The notes beneath the pieces are model-generated. The model was given only the letters and a program-made list of their open reading frames with translations, was not told where the DNA came from and ran no database searches. A stretch of 64,000 nt of DNA from Agromyces sp. G08B096 (GTDB lineage: Bacteria; Actinomycetota; Actinomycetes; Actinomycetales; Microbacteriaceae): NCBI RefSeq assembly GCF_040267705.1, contig NZ_CP158374.1:620001-684000 (forward strand). Reading direction: 5' to 3'. How positions within the stretch are numbered: position 1 is the stretch's first letter; every line of letters begins with the position of its first letter. Made by a program: the position numbers and the translations under genes. Shown here piece by piece: positions 40,004-48,584 of the stretch.

Positions 40004-41257
40004 ATGACGCTCACCACGACCGAACCGGGCACCGTGCCCGGCCGCGCGCCAGAGACGGACGGCCCACCCGCCGACCTGCTCGACGCCGATTTCTACGCGT
40101 TCCAGCAGCAGCTCACCCCCCACGAGCAGGCCGCCGTCCGGCGGATTCGCGCATTCCTCGAGGCGGAGGTCGGCCCGTACGCCGACGAGCTGTGGGAGCG
40201 GGCCGAGAGCCCGAGGCACCTGATCCCGCAGCTGGCCGAGCTCGGCCTCTTCAGCGCGGCATTCCCCGGCCTGCGGGAGTTCGAGAACAGCTGCGTGTAC
40301 CGCGGCTGGATCGCGCTCGAGATCGCGCGCGTCGACCCCTCGACGGCCACGTTCATCGGCGTGCACTCCGGGCTCGCGATGAACGCCATCCACGTCGGCG
40401 GCTCCGACGAGCAGCGGGAGGAATGGCTGCCCCAGATGGCTCGCGGCGAGCTCATCGGCGCATTCGGCCTCACCGAGCCCGGCCACGGCTCCGACACCGC
40501 ACGCGGGCTCGAGACCACCGCGACCCGCCGCACCGCCGCCGACGGAAGCGACGAGTGGGTGCTCCAGGGCGCCAAGCGCTGGATCGGCAACGCCACCTTC
40601 GCCGACGTCGTCGTCATCTGGGCGCGCGACACCGCCGACGACCAGGTGAAGGGGTTCCTCGTGCGCACCCCGACGGCCGGATTCACCGCCACCAAAATCG
40701 AGCGCAAGCAGTCGCTGCGCGGCGTCGAGAACGCCGACATCGTGCTCGATGGCGTCGTCGTGCCCGAGCGCGACCGGCTGCAGGAGATCCACGGCTTCCG
40801 TGACGTCGCCGTCGTGCTCCGGCTCACCCGCGCCGAGGTCGCCTGGCAGGCGATCGGCGTCGCCGTCGGCGCCTACGAGGCTGCGCTCGCCTACGCGAAG
40901 GAGCGCGTGCAGTTCGGAAAGCCCATCGCCTCGTTCCAGCTCGTGCAGGAGAAGCTCGCCAACGCGCTGTCGAACATCACGGCCTCGATCGCCCTGTGCA
41001 TGCGCGTGTCCGCGATGCAGGACGAGGGCGAGCAGCGCGACCACCACTCCGCGATGGCCAAGGCGTTCGTCACGGCCCGCATGCGCGAGACGGTGGGCTG
41101 GTGCCGCGAGATCCTCGGCGGCAACGGCATCCAGCTCGACCACGGCGTCGCGAGGTACTTCGCCGACGCCGAGGCGGTCTACACCTTCGAGGGCACCTAC
41201 GACATGAACACCCTGATCGTCGGGCGCGCGATCACCGGCATCGCCGCGTTCCACTGA
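40004..41257 (+). CDS. Acyl-CoA dehydrogenase (glutaryl-CoA-dehydrogenase-like)
   Basis: 417 aa. ATFIGVHSGLAMNAIHVGGS, GAFGLTEPGHGSDTARGLE, KRWIGNATFADV, FGKPIASFQLVQEKLA, EILGGNGIQLDH and a late YTFEGTYDMNTLIVGRAITG containing the catalytic Glu; the last two resemble glutaryl-CoA dehydrogenase more than straight-chain enzymes. It oxidises the alpha-beta bond of an acyl-CoA with FAD and an electron-transfer flavoprotein. GGAGAAGCG precedes the ATG. First gene of a rightward pair with a thiolase, regulated by the palindrome at 39947. Confidence 0.9.
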   Translation: MTLTTTEPGTVPGRAPETDGPPADLLDADFYAFQQQLTPHEQAAVRRIRAFLEAEVGPYADELWERAESPRHLIPQLAELGLFSAAFPGLREFENSCVYRGWIALEIARVDPSTATFIGVHSGLAMNAIHVGGSDEQREEWLPQMARGELIGAFGLTEPGHGSDTARGLETTATRRTAADGSDEWVLQGAKRWIGNATFADVVVIWARDTADDQVKGFLVRTPTAGFTATKIERKQSLRGVENADIVLDGVVVPERDRLQEIHGFRDVAVVLRLTRAEVAWQAIGVAVGAYEAALAYAKERVQFGKPIASFQLVQEKLANALSNITASIALCMRVSAMQDEGEQRDHHSAMAKAFVTARMRETVGWCREILGGNGIQLDHGVARYFADAEAVYTFEGTYDMNTLIVGRAITGIAAFH

Positions 41258-41288
41258 CCCGCGCCCGCGAACCGAGAGGATGCCCCGC

Positions 41289-42521
41289 ATGCCCGAAGCC
41301 TTCATCGTCGCCACCGCCCGATCCCCGATCGGGCGGGCCCGCAAGGGCTCGCTCGTCGACCTCCGCCCCGACGACCTCGCGGCGCAGCTGGTCCAGGCCG
41401 CCCTCGACCGGGTGCCCGGTCTCGACCCCGCACGCGTCGAGGACCTCCTCCTCGGCTGCGGGCAGCCGGGCGGCGAGCAGGGCATGAATCTCGGCCGCAT
41501 CGTCGCGGTGCTGCTCGGGCTCGACGGCGTGCCGGGCACGACCGTGAACCGGTACTGCTCGTCGAGCCTGCAGACCACGCGCATGGCGTTCCACGCGATC
41601 CGCGCGGGGGAGGGCGACGTGTTCGTGTCGGCGGGCGTCGAGTCGGTGACGCATTCGGCCCGCGGCACCGCCGACTACATCCCCGGCGAGGACGTGCGGA
41701 ATCCGCGGTTCGCCGAGGCCATCGCCCGAACCGACGAACGGGCTGCGGCCGGAGTCGCCGGGCTCGGCCGGTGGCACGACCCGCGCGCCGACGGGGCGCT
41801 GCCCGACGCGTACATCGCCATGGGCCAGACCGCCGAGAACGTCGCCGACCTCATGGGCGTGACGCGTGTCGAGCAGGACGCGTACGCCGCGCGGAGCCAG
41901 CAGCGCGCCGAGCGCGCGATCGCCGACGGCTTCTGGGCTCGGGACATCACGCCGGTCACGCTGCCCGACGGCCGCGTCGTCGACGCCGACGACGGGCCGC
42001 GGCCGGGTGTCACGGTCGAGGCGCTCGCCGCGCTCGATCCCGTCTTCCGGCCCGACGGCACGGTGACCGCGGGCAACTGCTGCCCGTTGAACGACGGCGC
42101 GGCGGCGGTGGTCGTCGTGTCGGAGCGCATCGTCGACGAGCTCGGCCTGCAGCCGCTCGCGCGGATCGTGTCCACCGGGGTGTCGGCGCTCTCGCCCGAG
42201 ATCATGGGGCTCGGTCCGGTCGAGGCGTCGCGGCGGGCGCTCGCGCGTGCCGGCCTCGGCATCGACGACATCGACCTGGTCGAGCTGAACGAGGCGTTCG
42301 CCGCCCAGGTGATCCCCTCGGCGCGCGAGCTGGGCATCGACCCCGAGCGGCTGAACGTGCACGGCGGGGCGATCGCGGTGGGGCATCCCTTCGGGATGAC
42401 GGGTGCCCGCATCACGTCGACGCTCATCACCGGGCTCGAGGCCGTCGGCGGCCGGTACGGCCTCGAGACGATGTGCGTCGGCGGGGGCCAGGGCATGGCG
42501 ATGGTGCTCGAGCGGGTCTGA
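41289..42521 (+). CDS. Acetyl-CoA acyltransferase (thiolase, FadA-like)
   Basis: 410 aa, normal thiolase length. Nucleophile Cys90 in NRYCSSSLQTT, His366 in GGAIAVGHPFGMTGAR, and the second Cys396 in CVGGGQGMAMVLE; NEAFAAQV is also present. It cleaves 3-oxoacyl-CoA with CoA to acetyl-CoA (or propionyl-CoA) and a shorter acyl-CoA, the last step of beta-oxidation. I prefer the ATG at 41289 because the GAGAGGA site would touch the ATG at 41280. Cotranscribed with the preceding dehydrogenase (31-nt gap), ends in a strong hairpin. Confidence 0.93.
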   Translation: MPEAFIVATARSPIGRARKGSLVDLRPDDLAAQLVQAALDRVPGLDPARVEDLLLGCGQPGGEQGMNLGRIVAVLLGLDGVPGTTVNRYCSSSLQTTRMAFHAIRAGEGDVFVSAGVESVTHSARGTADYIPGEDVRNPRFAEAIARTDERAAAGVAGLGRWHDPRADGALPDAYIAMGQTAENVADLMGVTRVEQDAYAARSQQRAERAIADGFWARDITPVTLPDGRVVDADDGPRPGVTVEALAALDPVFRPDGTVTAGNCCPLNDGAAAVVVVSERIVDELGLQPLARIVSTGVSALSPEIMGLGPVEASRRALARAGLGIDDIDLVELNEAFAAQVIPSARELGIDPERLNVHGGAIAVGHPFGMTGARITSTLITGLEAVGGRYGLETMCVGGGQGMAMVLERV

Positions 42522-42535
42522 CCTGCGCAGACGAG

Positions 42536-42565
42536 GGATGCCCCGGGCCTCGGCCCGGGGCATCC
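42536..42565. terminator. Bidirectional hairpin terminator
   Basis: A 14-bp perfect stem, GGATGCCCCGGGCC with its complement, and a 2-nt gap at the tip, between the convergent thiolase and MaoC genes. Same GGATGCC/GGCATCC arms as the other terminators. Confidence 0.78.
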
Positions 42566-42584
42566 GTCGTCCGGCTGCGCCACT

Positions 42585-43076
42585 TCAGGCGGGCACCAGC
42601 AGCGTCACCCACTGGGCGACGAGGGCGGGCCGATCCGAGCCCTCGATCTCGACGGTGAGGTCCTGCGTGATGCGGACACCCGTGCCCGTGCGCTCGGCGG
42701 CGGCGATCGTGCCGGCGGCCCGCACGCGCGAGCCGGCCGTCACCGGCTGCAGAAACCGCACGCGTTCGAAGCCGTAGTTCACGCCCATCGCGAGGCCCCC
42801 GACTTCGAGGAGCGGCGTCGCGAGCGCGGTGAGCAGCGACAGGGTGAGGAAGCCGTGCGCGATGGGTGCGCCGAACGGTCCCGCGTTCGCGCGCGCGACG
42901 TCGACGTGGATCCACTGGTGGTCGTCGGTGGCGTCGGCGAACGCGTCGATGCGCGCCTGGTCGATCGTGAACCACTCCCCGGGCCCGAGGACGGTGCCGA
43001 CAGCGTCGACGACGGCGTCGGGTGAGGCGAACGCGGCAGGCGGGGCGGCCGCCCCGGTCGAACCGGCGGCGCTCAT
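42585..43076 (-). CDS. MaoC-family (R)-specific enoyl-CoA hydratase-like protein
   Basis: 163-aa hotdog-fold protein. Hydratase motif: ARIDAFADATDDHQWIHVDVARANAGPFGAPIAHGF, with the catalytic Asp and His (DxxxxH) near residues 50-55. A 30-residue Ala-rich head precedes the domain. It would hydrate a 2-enoyl-CoA to 3-hydroxyacyl-CoA. It overlaps the upstream SDR by 4 nt (ATGA) and is the last gene of the site D operon (alcohol dehydrogenase, SDR, hydratase). Hydratase and 3-hydroxyacyl dehydrogenase side by side fit one beta-oxidation round. Confidence 0.88.
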   Translation of the reverse strand: MSAAGSTGAAAPPAAFASPDAVVDAVGTVLGPGEWFTIDQARIDAFADATDDHQWIHVDVARANAGPFGAPIAHGFLTLSLLTALATPLLEVGGLAMGVNYGFERVRFLQPVTAGSRVRAAGTIAAAERTGTGVRITQDLTVEIEGSDRPALVAQWVTLLVPA

Positions 43077-43843
43077 GCCTTCGGCCCGCCCGCCACGTAG
43101 AGCACCTGACCCGACACGAACGACGCGGCCTCGGAGCAGAAGAACGCGACGGCCGCCGCGACGTCCTCCGGCTGCCCGACCCGGCCCACGGGGATCTCCT
43201 TCGCCGCCCCCTCGAGCAGCTGCTCGAACGTGATGCCCATGCGCTCGGCCGTCTGGCGCAGCATGTCGGTCGCGATGAAGCCGGGCGCGACGGCATTCGC
43301 CGTGACGCCATAGCGCCCGAGCTCGATCGCGAGCGTCTTGGTGAAGCCCTGCAGCCCCGCCTTCGCGGCGGCGTAGTTGGCCTGGCCGCGGTTGCCGAGG
43401 GCCGACGTGCTCGACAGATTCACGATGCGGCCCCACTTGGCCTCGACCTGGTGCGCCTGCGCGGCCCGGGTCATCAGGAACGCGCCGCGGAGGTGGACCT
43501 GCATGACGGCGTCCCAGTCGCCGTCGCTCATCTTGAACAGCAGGTTGTCCCGGAGGATGCCGGCGTTGTTCACGAGGATCGTCGGCGCGCCGAGCTCGGC
43601 GGCGACCCGGGCGACGGCGGCCTCCACGGCCGCGGCATCCGACACGTCGGCGCCGACGGCGATGGCGCGTCCGCCGTCCGCCTCGATGGCGGCCGAGGTC
43701 GCGGCCGCCTGGGACTCGTCGAGATCGAGTGCGGCGACGAGGCATCCGTCGGCGGCGAGACGGCGAGCGGTGGCGGCGCCGATGCCGCGGGCCGCGCCGG
43801 TCACGATGGCGACGCGCGGGGCGCCGGTGGGCTGGTGGGTCAT
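43073..43843 (-). CDS. SDR, FabG/3-hydroxyacyl-CoA dehydrogenase-like
   Basis: 256 aa. TGAARGIG cofactor loop at residues 15-22, NNAG 92-95, catalytic Ser145, Tyr157, Lys161 (YAAAK), then GLQGFTKTLAIELGRYGVTANAVAPGFIATDM, the FabG-type C-terminal block. The C-terminus ends in GGPKA. Likely converts 3-hydroxyacyl-CoA to 3-oxoacyl-CoA in the catabolic direction, feeding the thiolase. Overlaps the ADH stop and the MaoC start (ATGA both sides), so the three genes are tightly coupled. Confidence 0.9.
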   Translation of the reverse strand: MTHQPTGAPRVAIVTGAARGIGAATARRLAADGCLVAALDLDESQAAATSAAIEADGGRAIAVGADVSDAAAVEAAVARVAAELGAPTILVNNAGILRDNLLFKMSDGDWDAVMQVHLRGAFLMTRAAQAHQVEAKWGRIVNLSSTSALGNRGQANYAAAKAGLQGFTKTLAIELGRYGVTANAVAPGFIATDMLRQTAERMGITFEQLLEGAAKEIPVGRVGQPEDVAAAVAFFCSEAASFVSGQVLYVAGGPKA

Positions 43844-44958
43844 GCGGAGGTCCTCTCGTCGAAGATGATGAGCTGCCGCAACTCGGAGCCGCCGGCGAGG
43901 CGGTCCATGGCGGCGTCGATCTCGTCCAGCCGGATGCGGGACGAGACGAGTCGTTCGAGCGGCAGGCGCCCGGCCCGCCACAGGTCGACGTAGCGGGGGA
44001 TGTCGCGCTCGGGCACCGCGGAGCCGAGGTAGCTGCCGACGACGGTGCGGGCCTCGGCGGTGAGCGCGAGCGGCGGGATCGACGCCCGGGCATCGGGAGC
44101 GGGCAAGCCGACCGTGACGGTCGTGCCGCCCGGCGCGGTGAGCGCGAAGGCGGTCTCGAACGCTCGTGCAGACCCGGCCGCCTCGATCACGACCGGTGCC
44201 CGCAGGCCCGCGTCGATCGCGGCCGCCGGCGAGAAGGCCTGGGAGGCGCCGAGCCGGCGGGCGAGATCGAGCTTGGCGTCGACCGCGTCGACCCCGATGA
44301 CCTCGTGTCCGAGGGCGACCGCGACGAGGAGGGCGGCCATGCCCACGCCGCCGAGGCCGACGACGACCACCGGGTCGCCCGGGCGCGGTCGCCCGGCGTT
44401 CACCACGGCGCCGCCGCCGGTGAGCACCGCGCAGCCGAGCAGCGCCGCGACGTCGTGCGGCACGTCGGGCCCGACGGGGACGACCGACGTGCGGCTCACG
44501 ACCGCGTGCGTGGCGAAGCCGCTGACCCCGAGGTGGTGGTGGACGGCTTCCCCGCCGCGGTGCAGTCGGATGCCTCCGCCGACGAGGGTGCCCGCGGCAT
44601 TGGCCGTTGAGCCCGCCTCGCACGGCAGCCGGCCGTCGGTCCGGCAGCCGGCGCAGCGGCCGCAGCGGGGCAGGAACGTCATCACGACGCGGGTGCCGGG
44701 CACCAGGTCGTCGGCGCCTTCGCCGGCCGCCTCGACGATGCCGGATGCCTCGTGCCCGAGCAGCATGGGCGTCGGCCGCTCGCGGGCGCCGTCGACGACG
44801 CTGAGGTCGGAGTGGCAGACGCCGGCGGCCTCGATGCGGACGAGCAGTTCGCCGGGGCCCGGCGGGTCGAGGTCGAGCGGCCCGACGGTGAAGGGTCGCG
44901 ACCGGGTGAACGGGGGTTCCGCCCCCGAGCGCTCGAGCACCGCGCCGGTGATTCGCAT
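43840..44958 (-). CDS. Zinc-dependent alcohol dehydrogenase (class III-like MDR)
   Basis: 372 aa. Catalytic zinc ligands in GVCHSDLSV and GHEASG, structural zinc cysteines in CGRCAGCRTDGRLPC, NAD loop GLGGVGMAALL, and HHHLGVSGFATHAVV, typical of the long zinc alcohol/S-hydroxymethyl group. Oxidises a primary or secondary alcohol with NAD. First gene of the site D operon; operator 38 nt before the ATG. In a 4-hydroxy or 4-oxo acid pathway it could interconvert alcohol and carbonyl; alternatively it makes the aldehyde for an acid-forming enzyme encoded elsewhere. Confidence 0.9.
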   Translation of the reverse strand: MRITGAVLERSGAEPPFTRSRPFTVGPLDLDPPGPGELLVRIEAAGVCHSDLSVVDGARERPTPMLLGHEASGIVEAAGEGADDLVPGTRVVMTFLPRCGRCAGCRTDGRLPCEAGSTANAAGTLVGGGIRLHRGGEAVHHHLGVSGFATHAVVSRTSVVPVGPDVPHDVAALLGCAVLTGGGAVVNAGRPRPGDPVVVVGLGGVGMAALLVAVALGHEVIGVDAVDAKLDLARRLGASQAFSPAAAIDAGLRAPVVIEAAGSARAFETAFALTAPGGTTVTVGLPAPDARASIPPLALTAEARTVVGSYLGSAVPERDIPRYVDLWRAGRLPLERLVSSRIRLDEIDAAMDRLAGGSELRQLIIFDERTSA

Positions 44959-44995
44959 GTCGACCTCCTCGTCGCGGACGCAGCCGCTCCGCCAG

Positions 44996-45015
44996 CATAC
45001 CGACCGCGCGGTATG
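44996..45015. promoter_or_regulatory. TetR-type operator, site D
   Basis: CATACCG-ACCGCG-CGGTATG, perfect 7-bp arms, identical to site C read from the other strand. It is 38 nt before the ADH-SDR-MaoC operon and 14 nt from the PHO-box-like repeats of the rightward PhnDCE operon, so it could influence both. Confidence 0.8.
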
Positions 45016-45028
45016 TTCTGCACCGGCT

Positions 45029-45050
45029 GTTCACATTCCGTTCCATTTCC
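45029..45050 (+). promoter_or_regulatory. PHO-box-like tandem 11-nt repeats
   Basis: GTTCACATTCC directly followed by GTTCCATTTCC, matching at 8 of 11 positions. PhoP boxes of actinobacteria are direct 11-nt repeats with GTTCACC cores; the first unit matches six of seven core bases, the second is weaker. It lies 80 nt before the PhnD-like gene, as expected for phosphate-starvation control. Confidence 0.55.
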
Positions 45051-45131
45051 AGTCCGGCGGTCTCGTAATTGCCCGACACCTCGCGGAGATTGCCTACCGG
45101 TGTTCTCGGAATCCACTCGGAAGGACCCCCC

Positions 45132-46031
45132 ATGCGCCGCCACCTCCTCCCCGCGCTCGGCCTGCTCGGCGTGGGCGCCCTCGCCCTCACCGGCTGCCAG
45201 GCCGGCACCGACCAGGCCGCTGCGGCCGATGCGCCCATCACGATCGCCACCATCCCGATGGGCGACGACCCGACGCAGGAGAACCCCGTCGACGCGTTCG
45301 CCGAGCTCCTCGCGGAGGAGACCGGCCGCGAGGTCGAGATCACCGACGTGCCCGACTACCTGAGCGTCGTCGAGGCCATCCGTGCCGACCACGTCGACAT
45401 CGGCATCATGAGCGGCTTCCCGTCCGCGCTCGCCGTGAACACCGGCGAGGTCGACGCCCTGCTGGCGTGGGCCGGCAGCGACGACCCGGTCTCGACGTGC
45501 GTCGTGCTCGCCGACTCGCCCGTGCAGACGGTCGAGGACCTCGCGGGCAAGACCGTGGCCTTCGCCGACCAGGCCTCCAGCTCGGGCTACTTCATGCCCG
45601 TGTACATGCTGCACGAAGCCGGTCTCGAGCAGGGCGAGGACTACGAGGCGATCTTCGCCGGCGGTCACGAGGGCAGCTTCGTCGCCCTCCAGCAGGGCCA
45701 GGTGGATGCCGCGTGCACGGCCGTCATGCTCACGCAGCTGGGCCAGCCGATGTTCCCGTTCGCCGATGGCGAGTGGCGCGCGGTCGGCGAGAGCCCGTCG
45801 ATGCCGGTCGCCGGCAGTGTGCTCGCCCGGCAGTCGCTCGACGACGAGACGCGCGCCCTGCTGCAGGAGGCGCTGCCGAAGGTCTTCTCGGAGGAGCACG
45901 CGGAGGCGCTCGGCGCCCTCGGCGAGGGCTTCATCGGCCTCGAGGAGATCATCGACCCCGACCCCTCGCTCTTCGACGGCTTCGTCGACATCGCCGCCGT
46001 CGCCGGGGTGAAGCTCGAGGACCTGCGCTGA
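45132..46031 (+). CDS. phnD: PhnD-type phosphate/phosphonate-binding lipoprotein
   Basis: 299 aa. Lipobox LTGC with Cys22 lipidated. The mature part is a type II binding fold of the PhnD/SsuA-like group: TIATIPMGDDPTQENPVDAF, VVEAIRADHVDIGIMSGFPS, DLAGKTVAFADQASSSGYFMP, then VALQQGQVDAACTAVM. It would bind a phosphonate, phosphite or phosphate ester outside the cell. I start at the ATG at 45132, which gives a proper signal peptide; the frame upstream adds 21 non-signal residues. First gene of a five-gene operon with PhnC, PhnE, a phosphatase and TetR. Confidence 0.86.
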   Translation: MRRHLLPALGLLGVGALALTGCQAGTDQAAAADAPITIATIPMGDDPTQENPVDAFAELLAEETGREVEITDVPDYLSVVEAIRADHVDIGIMSGFPSALAVNTGEVDALLAWAGSDDPVSTCVVLADSPVQTVEDLAGKTVAFADQASSSGYFMPVYMLHEAGLEQGEDYEAIFAGGHEGSFVALQQGQVDAACTAVMLTQLGQPMFPFADGEWRAVGESPSMPVAGSVLARQSLDDETRALLQEALPKVFSEEHAEALGALGEGFIGLEEIIDPDPSLFDGFVDIAAVAGVKLEDLR

Positions 46032-46915
46032 TGACCTCGCCCGTCCTCGCTGTGCGAGCCGCGGACCGCGACCGGCCGGCCGCGGTGCCGACACCGCCGC
46101 CGGCCGGCCGGGGCGAGCCGCTCCTCGCCGCGCGCGGTCTCCGCGTCTCGTACGGCGGCGCCCCCGTGCTCCACGGCGTCGACCTCGACCTCTTCCCCGG
46201 CGAGACCGTCGCCCTGCTCGGCGCCTCCGGCTCCGGCAAGTCGACCCTCATGCGGGCCCTCACCGGCTTCGCGCCCATCACGGGCGGCTCGGCTCGCGTG
46301 GCCGGCCGCGACGTGGGGTCGCTCCGCGGCCGGCAGCTCCGCGACCTCCGCTCCGACGTCGGCCAGGTCTTCCAGCAGTTCAACCTGATCCCGCGGCTCA
46401 GCGTGCTGACGAACGTGCTCACCGGCGGGCTGCACGACGCCGGACCCCTGAACCTCGTCGGCGCGTTCCGCAGCGAGCAGCGCCGGCTGGCGATGCAGTA
46501 CCTCGACCGCGTGGGCATCGCCCACAAGGCGACCGATCCCGCTCGCTCGCTGAGCGGCGGGCAGCAGCAGCGGGTCGCCATCGCGCGCGCCCTCATGCAG
46601 CGGCCGAGGATGCTCCTCGCCGATGAACCCGTGGCCTCACTCGATCCCCGGCTCGCTGACTCGGTGCTGTCACTGCTGCGCGAGATCGCCGCGGAGGAGG
46701 GCATCCCGGTGCTGGTGAGCCTGCACGTGCTGCCCCTCGCGCTCGCCCACAGCGACCGCATCGTGGGGCTCCGGCATGGCGAGGTCCTCGTCTCCGCGCC
46801 GACGGCCGGGCTCACGGCCGCCGACCTCGGCGTGCTCTACGACGACGCCGACCAGGGCGAAGCCGCCGGCCACGATGCGATCACGGATGGAGACGCAGAG
46901 GGGAGCCGCTCATGA
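46031..46915 (+). CDS. phnC: Phosphonate-type ABC transporter ATPase
   Basis: 294 aa. A 30-residue variable head, then the ATPase: Walker A GASGSGKST, the Q-loop VFQQFNLIPRLSVLTNVLTGGL typical of PhnC, signature SLSGGQQQRVAIARAL, Walker B MLLADEPVASLDP, and a switch His in LVSLHVLPLALAHSDRI. The C-terminal 30 residues are acidic. The ATG overlaps the phnD stop by one base (TGATG), and its end overlaps phnE by 4 nt. Energises import of the PhnD ligand. Confidence 0.92.
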   Translation: MTSPVLAVRAADRDRPAAVPTPPPAGRGEPLLAARGLRVSYGGAPVLHGVDLDLFPGETVALLGASGSGKSTLMRALTGFAPITGGSARVAGRDVGSLRGRQLRDLRSDVGQVFQQFNLIPRLSVLTNVLTGGLHDAGPLNLVGAFRSEQRRLAMQYLDRVGIAHKATDPARSLSGGQQQRVAIARALMQRPRMLLADEPVASLDPRLADSVLSLLREIAAEEGIPVLVSLHVLPLALAHSDRIVGLRHGEVLVSAPTAGLTAADLGVLYDDADQGEAAGHDAITDGDAEGSRS

Positions 46916-47790
46916 CCACGACGAGCGACCGGCCGCGCACCGCAGCAACGGGCGGCGCCGCGACGCGGGGCACCGCTCCGGCACCCGCTCCGCACCTCGA
47001 CGACGCCGAGCGCCGGCGCCTCGAGCGCGCCTTCTCGGTGCCGCGCACACGCTTCCTCATCGGCATCCCCGTCGCGGTCATCGTCCTGATGTGGTCGTTC
47101 GCGGGCGCCGGGTTCGACTTCGCGAAGCTCGCGGACGGCGCGGTGAACATGACCGAGTTCCTCGGACGCCTGTTCCCGCCCGACTTCTCCGACCTCGGCA
47201 CCATCATCGCGCTGCTCATCGAGACGCTGCAGATGGCGATCGTCGGCACCGTGCTCGGCGCCGTCCTGTCGTTGATCGTCGCGTTCGCCGCGGCATCCAA
47301 CATCGCCCCGAAGTGGCTGTACTACCCGGCCCGGTGGACGATGAACATCATCCGGTCGGTGCCCGACCTCGTGTTCGCCCTGATGTTCGTCTCGGCCGTC
47401 GGGCTCGGGCCGTTCGCCGGCATCCTCGCCATGACCCTCGGCTCGCTCGGCTCGATCGGCAAGATCTTCGCCGAGGCCATGGAGTCGGTCGACCGCGGGC
47501 CGATCGTCGCGATGGAGGCCGTCGGCGCGTCCAAGCGCCAGGTCATCCAGTACGGCGTGCTGCCGCAGGCCGCGCCGCTGCTCGTGTCGTACACGCTGCT
47601 GCTGTTCGAGGGCAATGTGCGAGGCGCCACCATCCTCGGCCTCGTCGGCGCGGGCGGCATCGGACTCGAACTGACCACCGCCATGCGCATGTACGACTAC
47701 GGCCACCTGAGCGCGATCATCCTCTGCATCATCGTGCTCGTCACCGCCATCGACCAGGGCAGCGCCCTCATCAGAAGGAGAATCACGTGA
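46912..47790 (+). CDS. phnE: Phosphonate-type ABC transporter permease
   Basis: 292 aa. A disordered 45-residue N-terminus and about six membrane helices. The PhnE marks are FPPDFSDLGTIIALLIETLQMAIVGT, RSVPDLVFALMFVSAVGLGPFAG, the coupling loop VDRGPIVAMEAVGASKRQVIQYGVLPQ, and FEGNVRGATILGLVGAGGIG. Homodimer expected, since only one permease gene is present. Overlaps both neighbours (ATGA upstream, GTGA with the phosphatase). Confidence 0.93.
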   Translation: MTTTSDRPRTAATGGAATRGTAPAPAPHLDDAERRRLERAFSVPRTRFLIGIPVAVIVLMWSFAGAGFDFAKLADGAVNMTEFLGRLFPPDFSDLGTIIALLIETLQMAIVGTVLGAVLSLIVAFAAASNIAPKWLYYPARWTMNIIRSVPDLVFALMFVSAVGLGPFAGILAMTLGSLGSIGKIFAEAMESVDRGPIVAMEAVGASKRQVIQYGVLPQAAPLLVSYTLLLFEGNVRGATILGLVGAGGIGLELTTAMRMYDYGHLSAIILCIIVLVTAIDQGSALIRRRIT

Positions 47791-48584
47791 CCATCACCAC
47801 CCCCGCGCCCGCGGCATCCGCTGCCGAGCCGTTCGCCGTCGAGCTCAGCGCGCCCGTCAACCTGCGCGACCTCGGCGGCATCCCGATCGCAGGCGGCGTG
47901 CTCCGCGAGGGCCTCGCGATCCGGGCCGACGATCTGTCGGTGATCACGGAGGAGGATGCCCGTGCTCTCGTCGAGCGCGGACTCACGGCGGTCATCGACC
48001 TGCGCACGGGCGACGAGACCGCGATCACCGGCCGCGGGCCGCTCGCCGCCCAGCCGGTGGCGTACCACCACCTGCCGTTGATGGCGAGCATCGGCGCCGG
48101 GATGCCGGAGGAGGGGCCTGCGGCGCTCGAGCATCTCGCGATGGGCGAGATGTACGCGCGCATGGTCGAGCAGGCCGCCCCGCAGCTCGCGAGCGCGCTC
48201 GCGATCATCGCGCTCTCGCCGGGCGCGACCGCGTTCCACTGCGCCGCGGGCCGGGACCGCACGGGCGTGCTCGCCGCGACGCTGCTGCTGGCGCTCGGCG
48301 CGGACGATGACGACATCGTCACCGACTACGCCCGCACCGAGGCGAACATGCCGGCCATCCACGAGAGGATGCGACCGGCCATGGGGGTGCTGCTCGCCCG
48401 GCTCGGCTTCGACCTCGAGCAGCTGTCGGCGGCGGCGATCTCGTCGGAGCCGATGGAGGTCTCGATGCGGACGATGCTCGCACGCCTCCGCGAGCGGCAC
48501 GGCGACGCACTCGCGCCGCTCCGCGCTGCCGGGCTCAGCGAGGACACGGTCGCCCGGCTCCGCCGTCGCGCCCTCGCCGGATGA
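47787..48584 (+). CDS. Tyrosine-phosphatase-like phosphohydrolase
   Basis: 265 aa, cytoplasmic, no signal peptide. The Cys-based phosphatase loop HCAAGRDRTG carries Cys152 and Arg158 (HCX5R). NLRDLGGIPIAGG near residues 25-37 and VIDLRTGDE are typical of the bacterial Tyr/Ser phosphatase group that also acts on small phosphoesters. GTG start inside the phnE stop. It lies between a PhnE permease and a TetR regulator in one operon, which suggests that the imported compound is a phosphate ester opened inside the cell by this enzyme rather than a true phosphonate; no C-P lyase or phosphonatase gene is near. Confidence 0.86.
   Translation: MTITTPAPAASAAEPFAVELSAPVNLRDLGGIPIAGGVLREGLAIRADDLSVITEEDARALVERGLTAVIDLRTGDETAITGRGPLAAQPVAYHHLPLMASIGAGMPEEGPAALEHLAMGEMYARMVEQAAPQLASALAIIALSPGATAFHCAAGRDRTGVLAATLLLALGADDDDIVTDYARTEANMPAIHERMRPAMGVLLARLGFDLEQLSAAAISSEPMEVSMRTMLARLRERHGDALAPLRAAGLSEDTVARLRRRALAG

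Noticed and set aside
45132..47790. True phosphonate degradation locus
   Set aside because: No C-P lyase (phnG-M), phosphonatase or phosphite dehydrogenase gene is present; the partner enzyme is a phosphatase.
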